A stretch of DNA of 64,000 nucleotides from Nitrospira sp. (GTDB lineage: Bacteria > Nitrospirota > Nitrospiria > Nitrospirales > Nitrospiraceae), in the NCBI GenBank assembly GCA_005116965.1, contig SWDG01000027.1, forward strand, positions 445,583 through 509,582, given 5' to 3'. Of the stretch, positions 53,022 to 62,318 are shown piece after piece. Numbering within the stretch: position 1 is the stretch's first letter; each line of letters begins with the position of its first letter. A program made the translations under genes and the position numbers. The notes beneath the pieces were generated by a model. It ran no database searches and was not told the origin of the DNA. It worked only from the letters and a program-made list of their open reading frames with translations.

Positions 53022-55160
53022 TTATTTGTACTCGTATCGATACAGTCCGTATTCCGGCGTCACTTCCGACTTCACATTGGTCAAGACCACGCCAAGCACA
53101 TTCGCCTGGGCATGATCGAGCAAGAACTTGGCACGCTTAAGCGCGTTGCGCCCGATTCGACCGACCTGATACACCAAGATCGTACCATCGACACGGGAGC
53201 TAAACGCCACCGCGTCAGTGACAGGGAGAATAGGTGGCGTATCGATCAACACGATGTCATAGTCCTCCTGCATTTCTGACGTCAGCATTTTGATTTTATT
53301 GATATTCAAGAACTCATTCGGGTTTCCTGATTCTGACCCGCTGGTGAGCACATGAAGGTTATCCAATCCAGGAGTACTCATGACTCGATCAACTCCGACG
53401 GTCCCAAGCATAAGATCCGTGGCGGAGCGGACATACGATCGCCACGACGTGGTCCCGATCAAGGCATCAACCAATCCAGGTTCCCGGTCTAAACCCAACC
53501 GTTGGTGAATGATAGGCTTGCGGAGATCAGCATCTACCAACAGCACCTTCATACCCTCTTGAGCCATCGTGATCGCCAGATTGATGACGCAGGTACTCTT
53601 GCCCTCCCCTAGGCCGGCGCTCGTGAAAATGACAGATTTGACTCGACGATCCATGCTGGCGAATTGAATGTTCGTCCGAAGCGAGCGAAGGCTCTCAGAC
53701 AAAACAGACTTCGGATCCAGCAGGCAAATTAGTTTTGATAGATTGTCCACGAGGGAAGGAGGTGCATCCTGAGGCAGAGACTCTTGGGCCAAGTCTTTGA
53801 GCACTTTGTGGTCAAATTGAGGAATAATCCCCAAGACGGGAACCTTGAGAAACTCCTCGACCCCTTCGATGGTTCCTATGGACGTGTCAAATGATTCACG
53901 ACCGAACGCGAACACAATACCGAGGAAGCATCCCATCAGCGTTCCAATCATCAGATTCAATGTCAGGTTCGATGCATTAATAGGACTTGAGGGTGTCATG
54001 GCTGGGGCGATCATCGTCACTTCTTCAATCCGTTCCGCTCCTTTGATCAACAATTCCTGATGTTTAGCTTTCAAGGTCGCGAGGAGGTCCGTATTAACTT
54101 TGACCTCACGCTCCAATCGACTCATGTGAATTGCCGCACGCGGGTACCCTAGATAGCGCTTTCGATAATGATCCCGCTGTTCTTGAAGGGCGTCCTCTCG
54201 ATCAATCAGAGTGACAACTTTCGATTTCAGCTCCTGAATCATCTCAGATTTGACATTGTCTATTTTCTTTTGCTGTTCCATGACTTGCGGATGGTCTGTT
54301 GTGTAATTGATGAGCAGCGTATCTCTCTCCTGAATCAGGTCTAACAGTCGTTGATTCAGAATCGTGAGAAGCGCATTCTGTTCTTCCGTAAAAATCCGTC
54401 CAGTCTGATTGCCAATGACGGCATCCGACCGTTTCAAGACGTCGATTTGTCGCTCTCCTTCAGCGCGCTTTCGCAAGACTTCGTTATGCTGTTCTTCCAG
54501 TTTCGTGAAGGTCTCCAACGCTGCTCTGGCTTCGTCCGAAAGAAAGACTTGACCTTCTTTTTCCTTAAAGGCTCTCAGCGCTTCTTCCGAGTCATTGAGA
54601 CGTTTTTCTAAATTGTTCAGCTGTTCTTCGACGAACCGGCGGGACTCGGTGACAAGTCGATTGCGCGTGGCGATATTTTCTACTCGATAGGCTGTTGCTG
54701 TGACATTGGCCATCCGTTCCGCCTGTTCCGGCTGATCCGATGTGGCAGAAATGCGGATAATATTGGTGTCTCCCGCGCGTTGCGCCGTAACTTCTTGACC
54801 AAGATTGTAGACGATATTCAAATAGGCGGCGGAACGCTTCTCCTCTTCCGACGCATCATGAGTAATTCGTCCGAGATCCACTGCCACTCGTTCCATAACC
54901 GGAAAGCTCCGGATAAACTCGATCTGTGTCCCAAGATCATTCACGTTCGAATACGAGAGAGATTCCAAGAGTTGTTGGGCCATGGTTGTACTGCGCTCAA
55001 ACTTCACCCTCGCAGCCGCTTCATAAATAGGGCTCGGCTTGAGTAGCTCTGAAAAGAGGAATGTGAACAGGACCACCATGACAGTGGAAAGAAGGATGAG
55101 GTATTTTCGTTTCTTGAGGATCAACCAGTAGTCAATGACATTCAGTTCATATTGTGCCAT
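53022..55160 (-). CDS. Wzc-type polysaccharide co-polymerase with BY-kinase domain
   Basis: 712 residues. Two membrane helices (about 21-39 and 415-435) bracket a Wzz-type periplasmic chain-length domain rich in coiled coil (residues 170-330), followed by a proline-rich TPSSPINAS before helix 2. The cytoplasmic BY-kinase has Walker A SAGLGEGKST, Walker A' LLVDADLRKP and Walker B IVLIDTPP. The tail ends in a short tyrosine cluster, EYGLYRYEYK, the autophosphorylation site. It controls chain length and export with the adjacent Wza homologue. Confidence 0.94.
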   Translation of the reverse strand: MAQYELNVIDYWLILKKRKYLILLSTVMVVLFTFLFSELLKPSPIYEAAARVKFERSTTMAQQLLESLSYSNVNDLGTQIEFIRSFPVMERVAVDLGRITHDASEEEKRSAAYLNIVYNLGQEVTAQRAGDTNIIRISATSDQPEQAERMANVTATAYRVENIATRNRLVTESRRFVEEQLNNLEKRLNDSEEALRAFKEKEGQVFLSDEARAALETFTKLEEQHNEVLRKRAEGERQIDVLKRSDAVIGNQTGRIFTEEQNALLTILNQRLLDLIQERDTLLINYTTDHPQVMEQQKKIDNVKSEMIQELKSKVVTLIDREDALQEQRDHYRKRYLGYPRAAIHMSRLEREVKVNTDLLATLKAKHQELLIKGAERIEEVTMIAPAMTPSSPINASNLTLNLMIGTLMGCFLGIVFAFGRESFDTSIGTIEGVEEFLKVPVLGIIPQFDHKVLKDLAQESLPQDAPPSLVDNLSKLICLLDPKSVLSESLRSLRTNIQFASMDRRVKSVIFTSAGLGEGKSTCVINLAITMAQEGMKVLLVDADLRKPIIHQRLGLDREPGLVDALIGTTSWRSYVRSATDLMLGTVGVDRVMSTPGLDNLHVLTSGSESGNPNEFLNINKIKMLTSEMQEDYDIVLIDTPPILPVTDAVAFSSRVDGTILVYQVGRIGRNALKRAKFLLDHAQANVLGVVLTNVKSEVTPEYGLYRYEYK

Positions 55161-55187
55161 GCGTCGCCCTCGTCTCGAACTATCGCA

Positions 55188-55982
55188 CTACGGTTTGAAT
55201 GTCGCCAACGCCGGGATCAGATACGCTGGATAGATCGGCATGATCGCGACTTGAAGAATAGGCATAATCTTCAGCGCCGCTTCTCTCGCATCCCCCAACT
55301 GTTCGCGTGGGACAAATATCACATCATTCTCTTCGAGCGGGAGGTTTCGTGAAAGATCGCCGTATGTGAACAACCGAGCCAGATCCGCCGTCAGGATATG
55401 CGGCTTAGCGAAATCCCCTCCCCGCACCACTCGAATCTCTTCCAACAGCGCGGTCTCTTGAAAATTGTCCGCGGCGGCCAACGCCTGCAGAACTGTCATG
55501 TTCCGAGCCATGGGGACCATTCCAGGTTTTTTAACGTCTCCGAATACAAAGACCCGCTTGACCTTGAGCAGCTTCTTTTTCAGAGCGACCTGCGCACGAG
55601 GCTCCTTCATGAAAGGCTTTGCTGCCTCCTGCACACGCCTTTCCGCTTCAGCCACGGTCCCCCCTCCAACGTCAACCTCTATGAATCCGACGGAAACGGA
55701 TCCGTTCTCGCGTACCAAACTGCTAAATTTTTCTTCTCCAGCCCCTCTACGAATGACGACCTCTAACGTATCTCCTACTTCGATGGGTGTCTCAGAAGTT
55801 GGAACCGTCTCATCTGCATACACGTCGCCTTTCGGCAAAGGAGGGAGCACCTGCGAGTCGGAACTCACCGCGGAAGGAGGCAACGTGGATTGCCCAGGGT
55901 TTCGACACCCACCTAAGGACAAGAGACCGATTTCGGCCAACAATACACTGACAGCCACAAGCTCTCTCCCAAGTCTTCGCAT
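55188..55982 (-). CDS. Wza-type polysaccharide export lipoprotein (SLBB)
   Basis: 264 residues. Lipoprotein signal ending LSLGGC, then a polysaccharide export domain (IEVGDTLEVVIRRGAGEE, NGSVSVGFIEVDVGG) and SLBB repeats (VFVFGDVKKPGMVPM and later LARLFTYGDLSRNLPLEENDVIFVP). Forms the outer-membrane pore for the glycan; shorter than Wza and without an obvious C-terminal amphipathic helix, but the hydrophobic end ILQVAIMPIYPAYLIP could insert. AGGGAGA lies about 7 bases before ATG 55982. Precedes the BY-kinase gene by 27 bases. Confidence 0.9.
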   Translation of the reverse strand: MRRLGRELVAVSVLLAEIGLLSLGGCRNPGQSTLPPSAVSSDSQVLPPLPKGDVYADETVPTSETPIEVGDTLEVVIRRGAGEEKFSSLVRENGSVSVGFIEVDVGGGTVAEAERRVQEAAKPFMKEPRAQVALKKKLLKVKRVFVFGDVKKPGMVPMARNMTVLQALAAADNFQETALLEEIRVVRGGDFAKPHILTADLARLFTYGDLSRNLPLEENDVIFVPREQLGDAREAALKIMPILQVAIMPIYPAYLIPALATFKP

Positions 55983-56010
55983 ACAGATTCTCCCTACAGA
56001 CAGTCTCGCT

Positions 56011-56946
56011 CTACAGAACCTCCACAATGTGCGTTGACGGCCCCCGAGATAAATCGACATCACTTACTTCACCGACTTTAGTGATGGTCACCACAGGCCG
56101 AAGCGGATAGCGTGAATTGATCTTTGTCACGGTTCCACTCTCTCCGGTATTGAGACGTACCTGGGTTCCAATTGGATAGAGAGTGATCTGATCCCCGAGG
56201 CCTTTTAGCACACGTAGAGAAAACGTCGTCTTGGCGCGGAGAAGTAGTTCACGGATCACCTGATGAGGGGTTAGGCGTTTGCGATAGGGTCTCATCGTAA
56301 CCATCGCGTCCACTGTATCAACCACTCCAATGATCTGTGCCGGCTCAGCAATCTGCCTGTCTTTAAGTCGACAGGGGTATCCGCTCCCATCCCATCGTTC
56401 ATGTTCCTGCGCATTGATCGTCGAAACCCATTCAAACACGCCACCCTGGCCAGCAAGAATCCGACGGCCTCGTTCAGGATGAGTCCGAAGGATATCGCGC
56501 TCTTCCTCAGATAACGCTTCTCTTTTCTCAATGAGCGATACAGGGAGCGTCCACATACCGAGGTCGTGCAACAGACCTGCTAACGCCAACCGTTCCAATT
56601 CATCTTGTGAGTACCGCAGCCCCATACCAACTTTGGTTCCCAAGACTGCGACATGTAGCGCATTGTCCAGGACATAGTCCTCCGTTTGGCCATTCAAGGC
56701 CCACCCAGCGAGGGTGTCGCTCTGATTGAGAAGCTGTACCAACTGCCTGGCAAGAGGCGTACATCCTGTGAGCTGCAGGCTTGTACTTGAACGAACCGCC
56801 TCTCTGATCTTGACTAGTTCCTGTCTTGCCGAAACACACCACGCATGATCAGCACTCGGAGATGAGGATCCCACCTTCCGGGATGACACCTCCTCGTTCT
56901 GCGAATCCGGCGCCCGCTCTCGAATCAAGTCAGAAAGCCGTGCCAT
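56011..56946 (-). CDS. HD-GYP domain protein, probable c-di-GMP phosphodiesterase-like
   Basis: About 311 residues. A divergent N-terminal helical part is followed by the HD domain (LLHDLGMWTLP), the THPERGRRIL segment and the GYP signature EHERWDGSGYP, then VVDTVDAMVTMRPYRK. The first His of the usual HHE is Glu here, one metal ligand position, so activity may be reduced or altered. A small beta-rich C-terminal domain (GTQVRLNTGESGTVTKI) follows. ATG 56946 is chosen over a GTG at 56976. Position at the head of the polysaccharide operon suggests coupling of glycan synthesis to c-di-GMP. Confidence 0.85.
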   Translation of the reverse strand: MARLSDLIRERAPDSQNEEVSSRKVGSSSPSADHAWCVSARQELVKIREAVRSSTSLQLTGCTPLARQLVQLLNQSDTLAGWALNGQTEDYVLDNALHVAVLGTKVGMGLRYSQDELERLALAGLLHDLGMWTLPVSLIEKREALSEEERDILRTHPERGRRILAGQGGVFEWVSTINAQEHERWDGSGYPCRLKDRQIAEPAQIIGVVDTVDAMVTMRPYRKRLTPHQVIRELLLRAKTTFSLRVLKGLGDQITLYPIGTQVRLNTGESGTVTKINSRYPLRPVVTITKVGEVSDVDLSRGPSTHIVEVL

Positions 56947-56985
56947 TCTTATCTTGGCTCCTGTGACGTGTGACACCTCATGACC

Positions 56986-57162
56986 TTACTTATGCACAAC
57001 CTTTCTAACGACGATATCCGTCTGTGGGTTAAGCTTATTCAGCTCCCGCTCCAAAGTGGCACGGATAAAACCACTCGTCGTGTATCCTTGTCGCTTGAGA
57101 GCGTCGAGTTGCTCCTTTAACTCGACAGGAAGTTGCACAACGATGCGAACAAGCTTGGACAT
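56986..57162 (-). CDS. Ribbon-helix-helix (CopG/Arc-type) regulator
   Basis: 58 residues: MSKLVRIVVQLPVELKEQL forms the beta strand and first helix, and GYTTSGFIRATLERELNKL the second helix of an RHH DNA-binding fold. GGGAG lies eight bases before ATG 57162, which is preferred to an upstream in-frame ATG at 57213 that lies in the promoter. First gene of the run and just below the sigma-54-like site, so it may autoregulate the polysaccharide operon. No toxin gene follows, which argues against a toxin-antitoxin pair. Confidence 0.78.
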   Translation of the reverse strand: MSKLVRIVVQLPVELKEQLDALKRQGYTTSGFIRATLERELNKLNPQTDIVVRKVVHK

Positions 57163-57207
57163 GATCAGAACTCCCGTTGGGTAGAGTAGTAGTCTGGCAT
57201 GAAACTT

Positions 57208-57225
57208 CTGCACATGCTGTGCCTT
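57208..57225 (-). promoter_or_regulatory. Sigma-54-like promoter for the polysaccharide operon
   Basis: On the minus strand AGGCAC-AGCAT-GTGCA carries GG (57223-57222) and GC (57211-57210) ten bases apart and matches GGCAC and TGCA of the consensus. Transcription would start about 35 bases before the RHH gene. Upstream (57225-57300) are several partly inverted AGCAT/ATGCT elements that could be activator sites. Confidence 0.55.
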
Positions 57226-57391
57226 GCTAGCATCTTGTTAACAGTGTGAAAATGCTGATACTTTCGGCATGCTCTCCCAGCATCCCTGCCGGAACGCGCC
57301 AAAAACTGTCATTCGTTACCGGTCTTGTACAGCCAATGGATGGCTCCCAGAGGAGGGGGCTACTAAAGCCAAAAGAGAGGACGGTATGTCG

Positions 57392-59911
57392 TTATGAGAA
57401 TTGGAGGAAAAGCCGGTGCCAATTCAGGTACTCACAGCGCCAAAGACAACGCGGAAAGTCAACCGGTTGTACAATAAGATCTCGCATGCGGTTCACCGTG
57501 AGCTCGGATGTTGAGAGCCGACCTGTCACCCAAATCGCTCCATCGCGGTCCGTACGAAAAACCGTACTGTGTTGATCTTGATAAGCTTGCAGTACTGATT
57601 CGACCGGGTGTCCATAAGGATTGGCCGCACCAACCGAAACCACTGCATACTGTGGGTGCAGTTGCTGAATCCAGTTGAAATCCAGCGAGCTACGCGCCCC
57701 ATGGTGCGGTACTTTCAGGACTGTCACCGGTTGATACCCTTCCTCGTTCAATTGTCTCAATCCACCAGTTTCAATATCAGCGGCAAAAAGAATGGAGGAA
57801 GGTCCACACTGCAGTCGCGAGACAATGGATAGATTATTCAAGAGTGTCCCGGTAAGGGGCTGAGTCGACTCACGGACCACTGATGTTTCAGGTGGATTAA
57901 GAATGCTGAGTCGGCACTGACCGGACCGTAACAAATCTTGGCCACGCACAGCGATGTGTTGATGGATCTGGTGATCACGAAGGGCTGCTTGTAGATCTTC
58001 AACGAACTGTTCGGAACGTTCTCCCCCCCCACTCCAGTATTGTCCGACTGATAGATGCCGGAGCACCCAAATCAACCCACCAACGTGATCCAGTTGCTCA
58101 TGTGTTCCAATGACATGGTCAATATGGTGAATTCCACGGCTCCACAGAAACGGTGCAACCACATTCTTCCCCATGTCAAATCGTTCATATCGACCTCCGC
58201 CGTCGATAAGGACGATTTGACCATCCGGTAACTCAACAACAGCACTATCGCCTTGTCCAACATCAAGAAATGTGACACGCCAACGGTCGCCGTCCGCTTG
58301 CGATCCAGGTGGACTCAGCCACCAACCAATCAACATCATCATCAGCCCGGCGCTTGCAACTCGGACACGCCACGGTATTGCTCGGAAGCTTGTCACCAGT
58401 AACCCAGAGTAAAAGAGGGCGAGCGCTGGTATTGATGGTGCGGCCACATACCACTCCCCTCCTGGGACGCGGGCACACCACTGCAATCCAAGAACCATCA
58501 AACCAAACACTTGCTCCATTGCTGAGCCAAGGATCAAAGATTCGGCCCCCGTCATAATCGTCCACAACGCTACAAACAGGCCCAGAGGCACCAAGATGAT
58601 ACCGGTGAATGGGACAGCCATCAAATTGGTCATAATCCCCATCCACGGAACCTGATTGAAATAGAACACAACCAGGGGCAACGTCGCCACAGTCACAGCC
58701 GCGCTCATCGACAGCGCTTTGAGCGCATGGCTCATGAGGCGGTCTCTCAGCTGACTGTTGTGCCCTACAAGGTCGGCGTTCGCTGATGTGGTGATGACGA
58801 TCATTCTGATCATCCCGAGTACAGACAAAAATGACAGTTGAAAGGAAATGTCAAAAAGGGCACGTGGATCATGCAAGAGAATCGCCAGGAGGGCCACCGC
58901 CATCGCATGACCCAGATAGCGTTCATACCCTAGCCACGCCGCGATCATTGCCAGCGTGATCATCACGAGTGAACGCATGGTCGCTAACTCGGCTCCCGCC
59001 AGCAACGCATACAGCGCAACCGTGGGCCAGGCACACAGAATGGCAATCTTCGATGGTGTGACTGTTCGTGAAAGGGACAATAAGAGAGCAGCGGGAAGCC
59101 TAAGTACAAGTCTTCTCACTAACCAAAAAGCCACGACGGCCACGAGCCCGAGATGTGAACCTGAGATTGAGAGCAAATGAACAGTTCCGGTCACCATGAA
59201 CCAGTCTTGGAGCTCTTGGTCAAGATAGCCTCGTTCACCGATGATCATGCCAAGAAACAGCCCTCGTGTGGGTTGGCCCAATGTATTGATAGCTGCCGCG
59301 CGTATCGCGGCCCTCCAATGATCGATCCGGTTCCATACGCTCCACAACCCGATTGAGGCCTCTGCATCTAACAACCTCACCGCCTGAGCACCGGTCACCG
59401 TGATCATACCGTCGATACCGTGACGCTCCACATAGGCAGCATAATCAAATCCCCCCGGATTCAAGGACCCTCTTGGACGGTGCAGCTTTCCCTGAAACGC
59501 AATACGGTCACCATGATGAAGCGTGATACCCGGATCGTGCCATACAAGGCGTATACGTCTCGCTTCAGAATCCAACGCATCTGTTTGAATCAGGATCGTC
59601 TGACGCCCTACACTATGTTGAACTGGAGCGATAACTCGACCGGTGACTGAGGCATGACCCGTCTCATGAAGTGGCGGTGACATCCGGCGAGGCTCCGACG
59701 TCGGCGTGGCAAGGCTCCAGTAGACGACTCCCAAGAGGAGGCTAGAATACAGAAGCAGTGCGGAGCGGAAGTCGATATGACCGGCTCGCTCAAGCAGGCT
59801 GAATCCAACGGCGATGCCAGCCAACAGCACGATAACGAAGAGCGGAAAAGCTGAGATCTGTGCCCCGCACAGAAGACCGAGGACAAACACTGCGGCGAGG
59901 GACGGGAGCAT
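57392..59911 (-). CDS. comEC: ComEC/Rec2 DNA-uptake channel protein
   Basis: 839 residues. N-terminal membrane segment and OB-like DUF4131 region (SVTGRVIAPVQHSVG, GDRIAFQGKL), a Competence domain with about eight helices (FLGMIIGERGYLDQEL, VTGTVHLLSISGSHL), and a C-terminal metallo-beta-lactamase domain (FLDVGQGDSAVVELPDG, GTHEQLDHVGGL, LKVPHHGARSS). Forms the inner-membrane channel for single-stranded DNA import in natural transformation, and the pilus motors at 18.8-21 kb could serve the same process. All three domains are complete. A ComEA homologue is not seen. Confidence 0.94.
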   Translation of the reverse strand: MLPSLAAVFVLGLLCGAQISAFPLFVIVLLAGIAVGFSLLERAGHIDFRSALLLYSSLLLGVVYWSLATPTSEPRRMSPPLHETGHASVTGRVIAPVQHSVGRQTILIQTDALDSEARRIRLVWHDPGITLHHGDRIAFQGKLHRPRGSLNPGGFDYAAYVERHGIDGMITVTGAQAVRLLDAEASIGLWSVWNRIDHWRAAIRAAAINTLGQPTRGLFLGMIIGERGYLDQELQDWFMVTGTVHLLSISGSHLGLVAVVAFWLVRRLVLRLPAALLLSLSRTVTPSKIAILCAWPTVALYALLAGAELATMRSLVMITLAMIAAWLGYERYLGHAMAVALLAILLHDPRALFDISFQLSFLSVLGMIRMIVITTSANADLVGHNSQLRDRLMSHALKALSMSAAVTVATLPLVVFYFNQVPWMGIMTNLMAVPFTGIILVPLGLFVALWTIMTGAESLILGSAMEQVFGLMVLGLQWCARVPGGEWYVAAPSIPALALFYSGLLVTSFRAIPWRVRVASAGLMMMLIGWWLSPPGSQADGDRWRVTFLDVGQGDSAVVELPDGQIVLIDGGGRYERFDMGKNVVAPFLWSRGIHHIDHVIGTHEQLDHVGGLIWVLRHLSVGQYWSGGGERSEQFVEDLQAALRDHQIHQHIAVRGQDLLRSGQCRLSILNPPETSVVRESTQPLTGTLLNNLSIVSRLQCGPSSILFAADIETGGLRQLNEEGYQPVTVLKVPHHGARSSLDFNWIQQLHPQYAVVSVGAANPYGHPVESVLQAYQDQHSTVFRTDRDGAIWVTGRLSTSELTVNRMRDLIVQPVDFPRCLWRCEYLNWHRLFLQFS

Positions 59912-59945
59912 GAGTTTCCCTCATGTACCGGGGAGGAGGGAAGAC

Positions 59946-61295
59946 TCAGCCGATATGCTTTCGTACGACTCTGGCAAGCTCCTCAGCCACTTCCTTGACC
60001 ATGGTAGACTGTTCTCCTTCCACCATGATCCGCAATAGCGGCTCTGTCCCGGAATATCTGATGAGGACTCGCCCACACCCGTTCAAGCGACGTTCGCTCT
60101 CTTGTATGGCGCAATCAATGTCTGGAATCGATTCCAATCGCGGCTTCTTCGTGACCTGCACATTTACCAACACTTGCGGTACAGCTGTCATCGCCTGAGC
60201 CAACTCGGATAGCGGCTTCTTGGTTCGCTTTATCAATGACAATATCTGCAGAGCTGAGATCAGACCATCTCCGGTCGTGTTATGGTCAAGGAATATGAAA
60301 TGTCCCGATTGCTCTCCTCCGAAATTATAGCCCTCCGCCAACATTCGTTCGAGCAGATATCGATCCCCGACTGGCGTCCGAATCAGCTTGACGCCCGCCT
60401 TTGACATCGACAGCTCCAGTCCAAAGTTGCTCATCACGGTTCCGACCAAGGTCTGCTTGGATAGGAGTCCGTTTCGATGGAGATCCAGGCCCAAAGCCGC
60501 CATGACGTGGTCTCCATCGATAATCTTGCCTTGCTCGCAGACAAATACTGCTCGATCGGCGTCGCCATCCAAGGCAATTCCGAGATCGGCTTTGTGGCGG
60601 AGCACTTCCTCCTGAAGAAGCCCAGGATGAACGGCACCACACCCAGCGTTGATATTCATCCCGTCCGGTTTATTGGCGATGACTTCAACCGTAGCTCCCA
60701 ATTCTCTGAGGACCGTCGGAGCGACCTTGTATGCCGCACCATTCGCGCAATCGACGACGAGCTTGATCCCCTGGAAATCCAAGTCCTTGGGTAACGACCG
60801 CTTTGCAAATTCAATATAGCGCCCCTCTGCATCGTCGATACGGTAGGCTTTGCCGATGAGGTCTGCCGTCGGACGAAGATGGCTGATTTCATCCGACACG
60901 ATGAGCTCTTCAATACGCGCTTCCACATCGTCTGGGAGCTTAAATCCGTCGTTTGAAAAGAATTTAATTCCATTGTCCTGGTAAGGATTGTGTGACGCCG
61001 AAATGACCACCCCTGCATCAGCCCGTAGACTCCTGGTCAAAAACGCAATCGCCGGTGTCGGCATCGGTCCGACTAACAGCACATCCACCCCCATCGAGCA
61101 AATTCCCGCCATCAACGCAGACTCCAGCATATAGCCTGAAATACGGGTATCCTTACCGATGACGATCTGATGACGGCCCGCTCGTCGCATAAAGATATGT
61201 GCGGCGGCCCGTCCGAGCTGCATCGCCATTTCACTAGTCATGGGATCGAGATTGGCGACCCCTCGGACACCGTCGGTTCCAAATAATTTACGCAT
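59946..61295 (-). CDS. glmM: Phosphoglucosamine mutase
   Basis: Interconverts glucosamine-6-phosphate and glucosamine-1-phosphate for UDP-GlcNAc synthesis. 449 residues with [15 protein letters not shown], the phosphoserine loop [21 protein letters not shown] (catalytic Ser in SASHNP), metal loop [11 protein letters not shown] and the C-terminal [17 protein letters not shown] just before two adjacent ATG codons; ATG 61295 gives the conserved N-terminus. It overlaps folP by eight bases. Supplies precursor for peptidoglycan and for the polysaccharide locus. Confidence 0.96.
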   Translation of the reverse strand: MRKLFGTDGVRGVANLDPMTSEMAMQLGRAAAHIFMRRAGRHQIVIGKDTRISGYMLESALMAGICSMGVDVLLVGPMPTPAIAFLTRSLRADAGVVISASHNPYQDNGIKFFSNDGFKLPDDVEARIEELIVSDEISHLRPTADLIGKAYRIDDAEGRYIEFAKRSLPKDLDFQGIKLVVDCANGAAYKVAPTVLRELGATVEVIANKPDGMNINAGCGAVHPGLLQEEVLRHKADLGIALDGDADRAVFVCEQGKIIDGDHVMAALGLDLHRNGLLSKQTLVGTVMSNFGLELSMSKAGVKLIRTPVGDRYLLERMLAEGYNFGGEQSGHFIFLDHNTTGDGLISALQILSLIKRTKKPLSELAQAMTAVPQVLVNVQVTKKPRLESIPDIDCAIQESERRLNGCGRVLIRYSGTEPLLRIMVEGEQSTMVKEVAEELARVVRKHIG

Positions 61296-62187
61296 CATGC
61301 TCCTCCCGGCGAGACGACCAGCGTGGATTCAACGCGGCAGCCATCTTGACTACATCAATCATCATGGCAACATCATGGACACGCAGAATATGAGCGCCGC
61401 GATCAACTGCCAGTGCCACTGCCGCTGCGGTTCCCCATTCTCGATGTCCAACAGACCGTTCAACCACATTCCCAATAAACGCCTTTCGTGACAACCCAGC
61501 CAATACGGGGCGGTTCAATGCCGCGATAGCAGATAACCCATCAAGAAGGTCAAGGTTATGATTCAACAGCTTACCAAAACCAAAGCCTGGATCAAGCACG
61601 ATGTTCGTTCCGGCAATCCCTGCACGAAGAGCCATTTGCACACGTTCATCAAGAAAGCGCACCACTTCGCCGACCACGTCAGAATACTGTGGTGATTGTT
61701 GCATCGTTTGCGGAGTCCCTTGCATGTGCATCAGAACAACCGCCGCATCGAAGCGGGCAATGACCGACGCCATGGCAGGATCTTGCCGCAGTGCGCTCAC
61801 GTCGTTGATGATCGACGCCCCACAACTCAGGGCGACTTCAGCGACTCGCGACTTGGTGGTATCGATCGAGATTGGGACCGACACACGATGGACCAGACCC
61901 TTCACAACCGGGATAACGTGAGCCAGTTCATCCTGTTCACTGACGGAACAAGCGCCTGGCCGAGTGGACTCTCCCCCGACATCGATGAGATCCGCCCCCT
62001 GCTCAACAAGTTCCAGCGCATGGGCAATCGCTCGTTCAGACTCAACATATCGCCCACCATCATAGAAAGAATCAGTCGTGACATTCACGACGCCCATAAC
62101 AAGTGGACGCCCTTTGCAATGAATTTCTCGCCCTTTAGCAGAGAACCACGGTTGCCCCATGAGGGCCTGAGGTGAGACTGGATCCAA
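61288..62187 (-). CDS. folP: Dihydropteroate synthase
   Basis: Joins p-aminobenzoate to hydroxymethyl-dihydropterin in folate synthesis. About 299 residues with both family signatures, [16 protein letters not shown] and [14 protein letters not shown], plus [23 protein letters not shown] and [13 protein letters not shown] at 62187 has GGTGGA at a good distance upstream; ATG 62160 is the alternative and would remove nine poorly conserved residues. The order ftsH - folP - glmM is common in bacteria. Confidence 0.95.
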   Translation of the reverse strand: MDPVSPQALMGQPWFSAKGREIHCKGRPLVMGVVNVTTDSFYDGGRYVESERAIAHALELVEQGADLIDVGGESTRPGACSVSEQDELAHVIPVVKGLVHRVSVPISIDTTKSRVAEVALSCGASIINDVSALRQDPAMASVIARFDAAVVLMHMQGTPQTMQQSPQYSDVVGEVVRFLDERVQMALRAGIAGTNIVLDPGFGFGKLLNHNLDLLDGLSAIAALNRPVLAGLSRKAFIGNVVERSVGHREWGTAAAVALAVDRGAHILRVHDVAMMIDVVKMAAALNPRWSSRREEHDA

Positions 62188-62260
62188 ACTATTCCACCAA
62201 TGAAGAAAGCATGCAAACTGTCATTCCAGTTCATTTGAAGGAATTAGACAGAGTGTAGAC

Positions 62261-62282
62261 CACATGTACAGCACAACATGTG
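62261..62282. repeat. Small inverted repeat upstream of folP
   Basis: CACATGT (62261-62267) pairs with ACATGTG (62276-62282) across eight bases, next to the larger ftsH hairpin. It may be an operator or part of a compound terminator. Confidence 0.3.
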
Positions 62283-62287
62283 CAACG

Positions 62288-62313
62288 GTGCCAACGCTTG
62301 TTTGCGTTGGCAC
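62288..62313 (-). terminator. Hairpin after ftsH
   Basis: GTGCCAACGC (62288-62297) and GCGTTGGCAC (62304-62313) form a perfect 10-base-pair stem with a 6-base loop, five bases after the ftsH stop. No U-tract follows on the minus strand, so termination may be partial and allow read-through into folP. Confidence 0.5.
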
Positions 62314-62318
62314 GATAC

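Noticed and set aside
53022..55160. BY-kinase as part of an exosortase/PEP-CTERM system
   Set aside because: No exosortase, PrsK/PrsR or PEP-CTERM protein was recognised in the window, so the simpler Wzx/Wzy reading is kept.
56986..57162. RHH protein as an antitoxin
   Set aside because: No small toxin gene overlaps or follows; the next gene is a complete HD-GYP protein.
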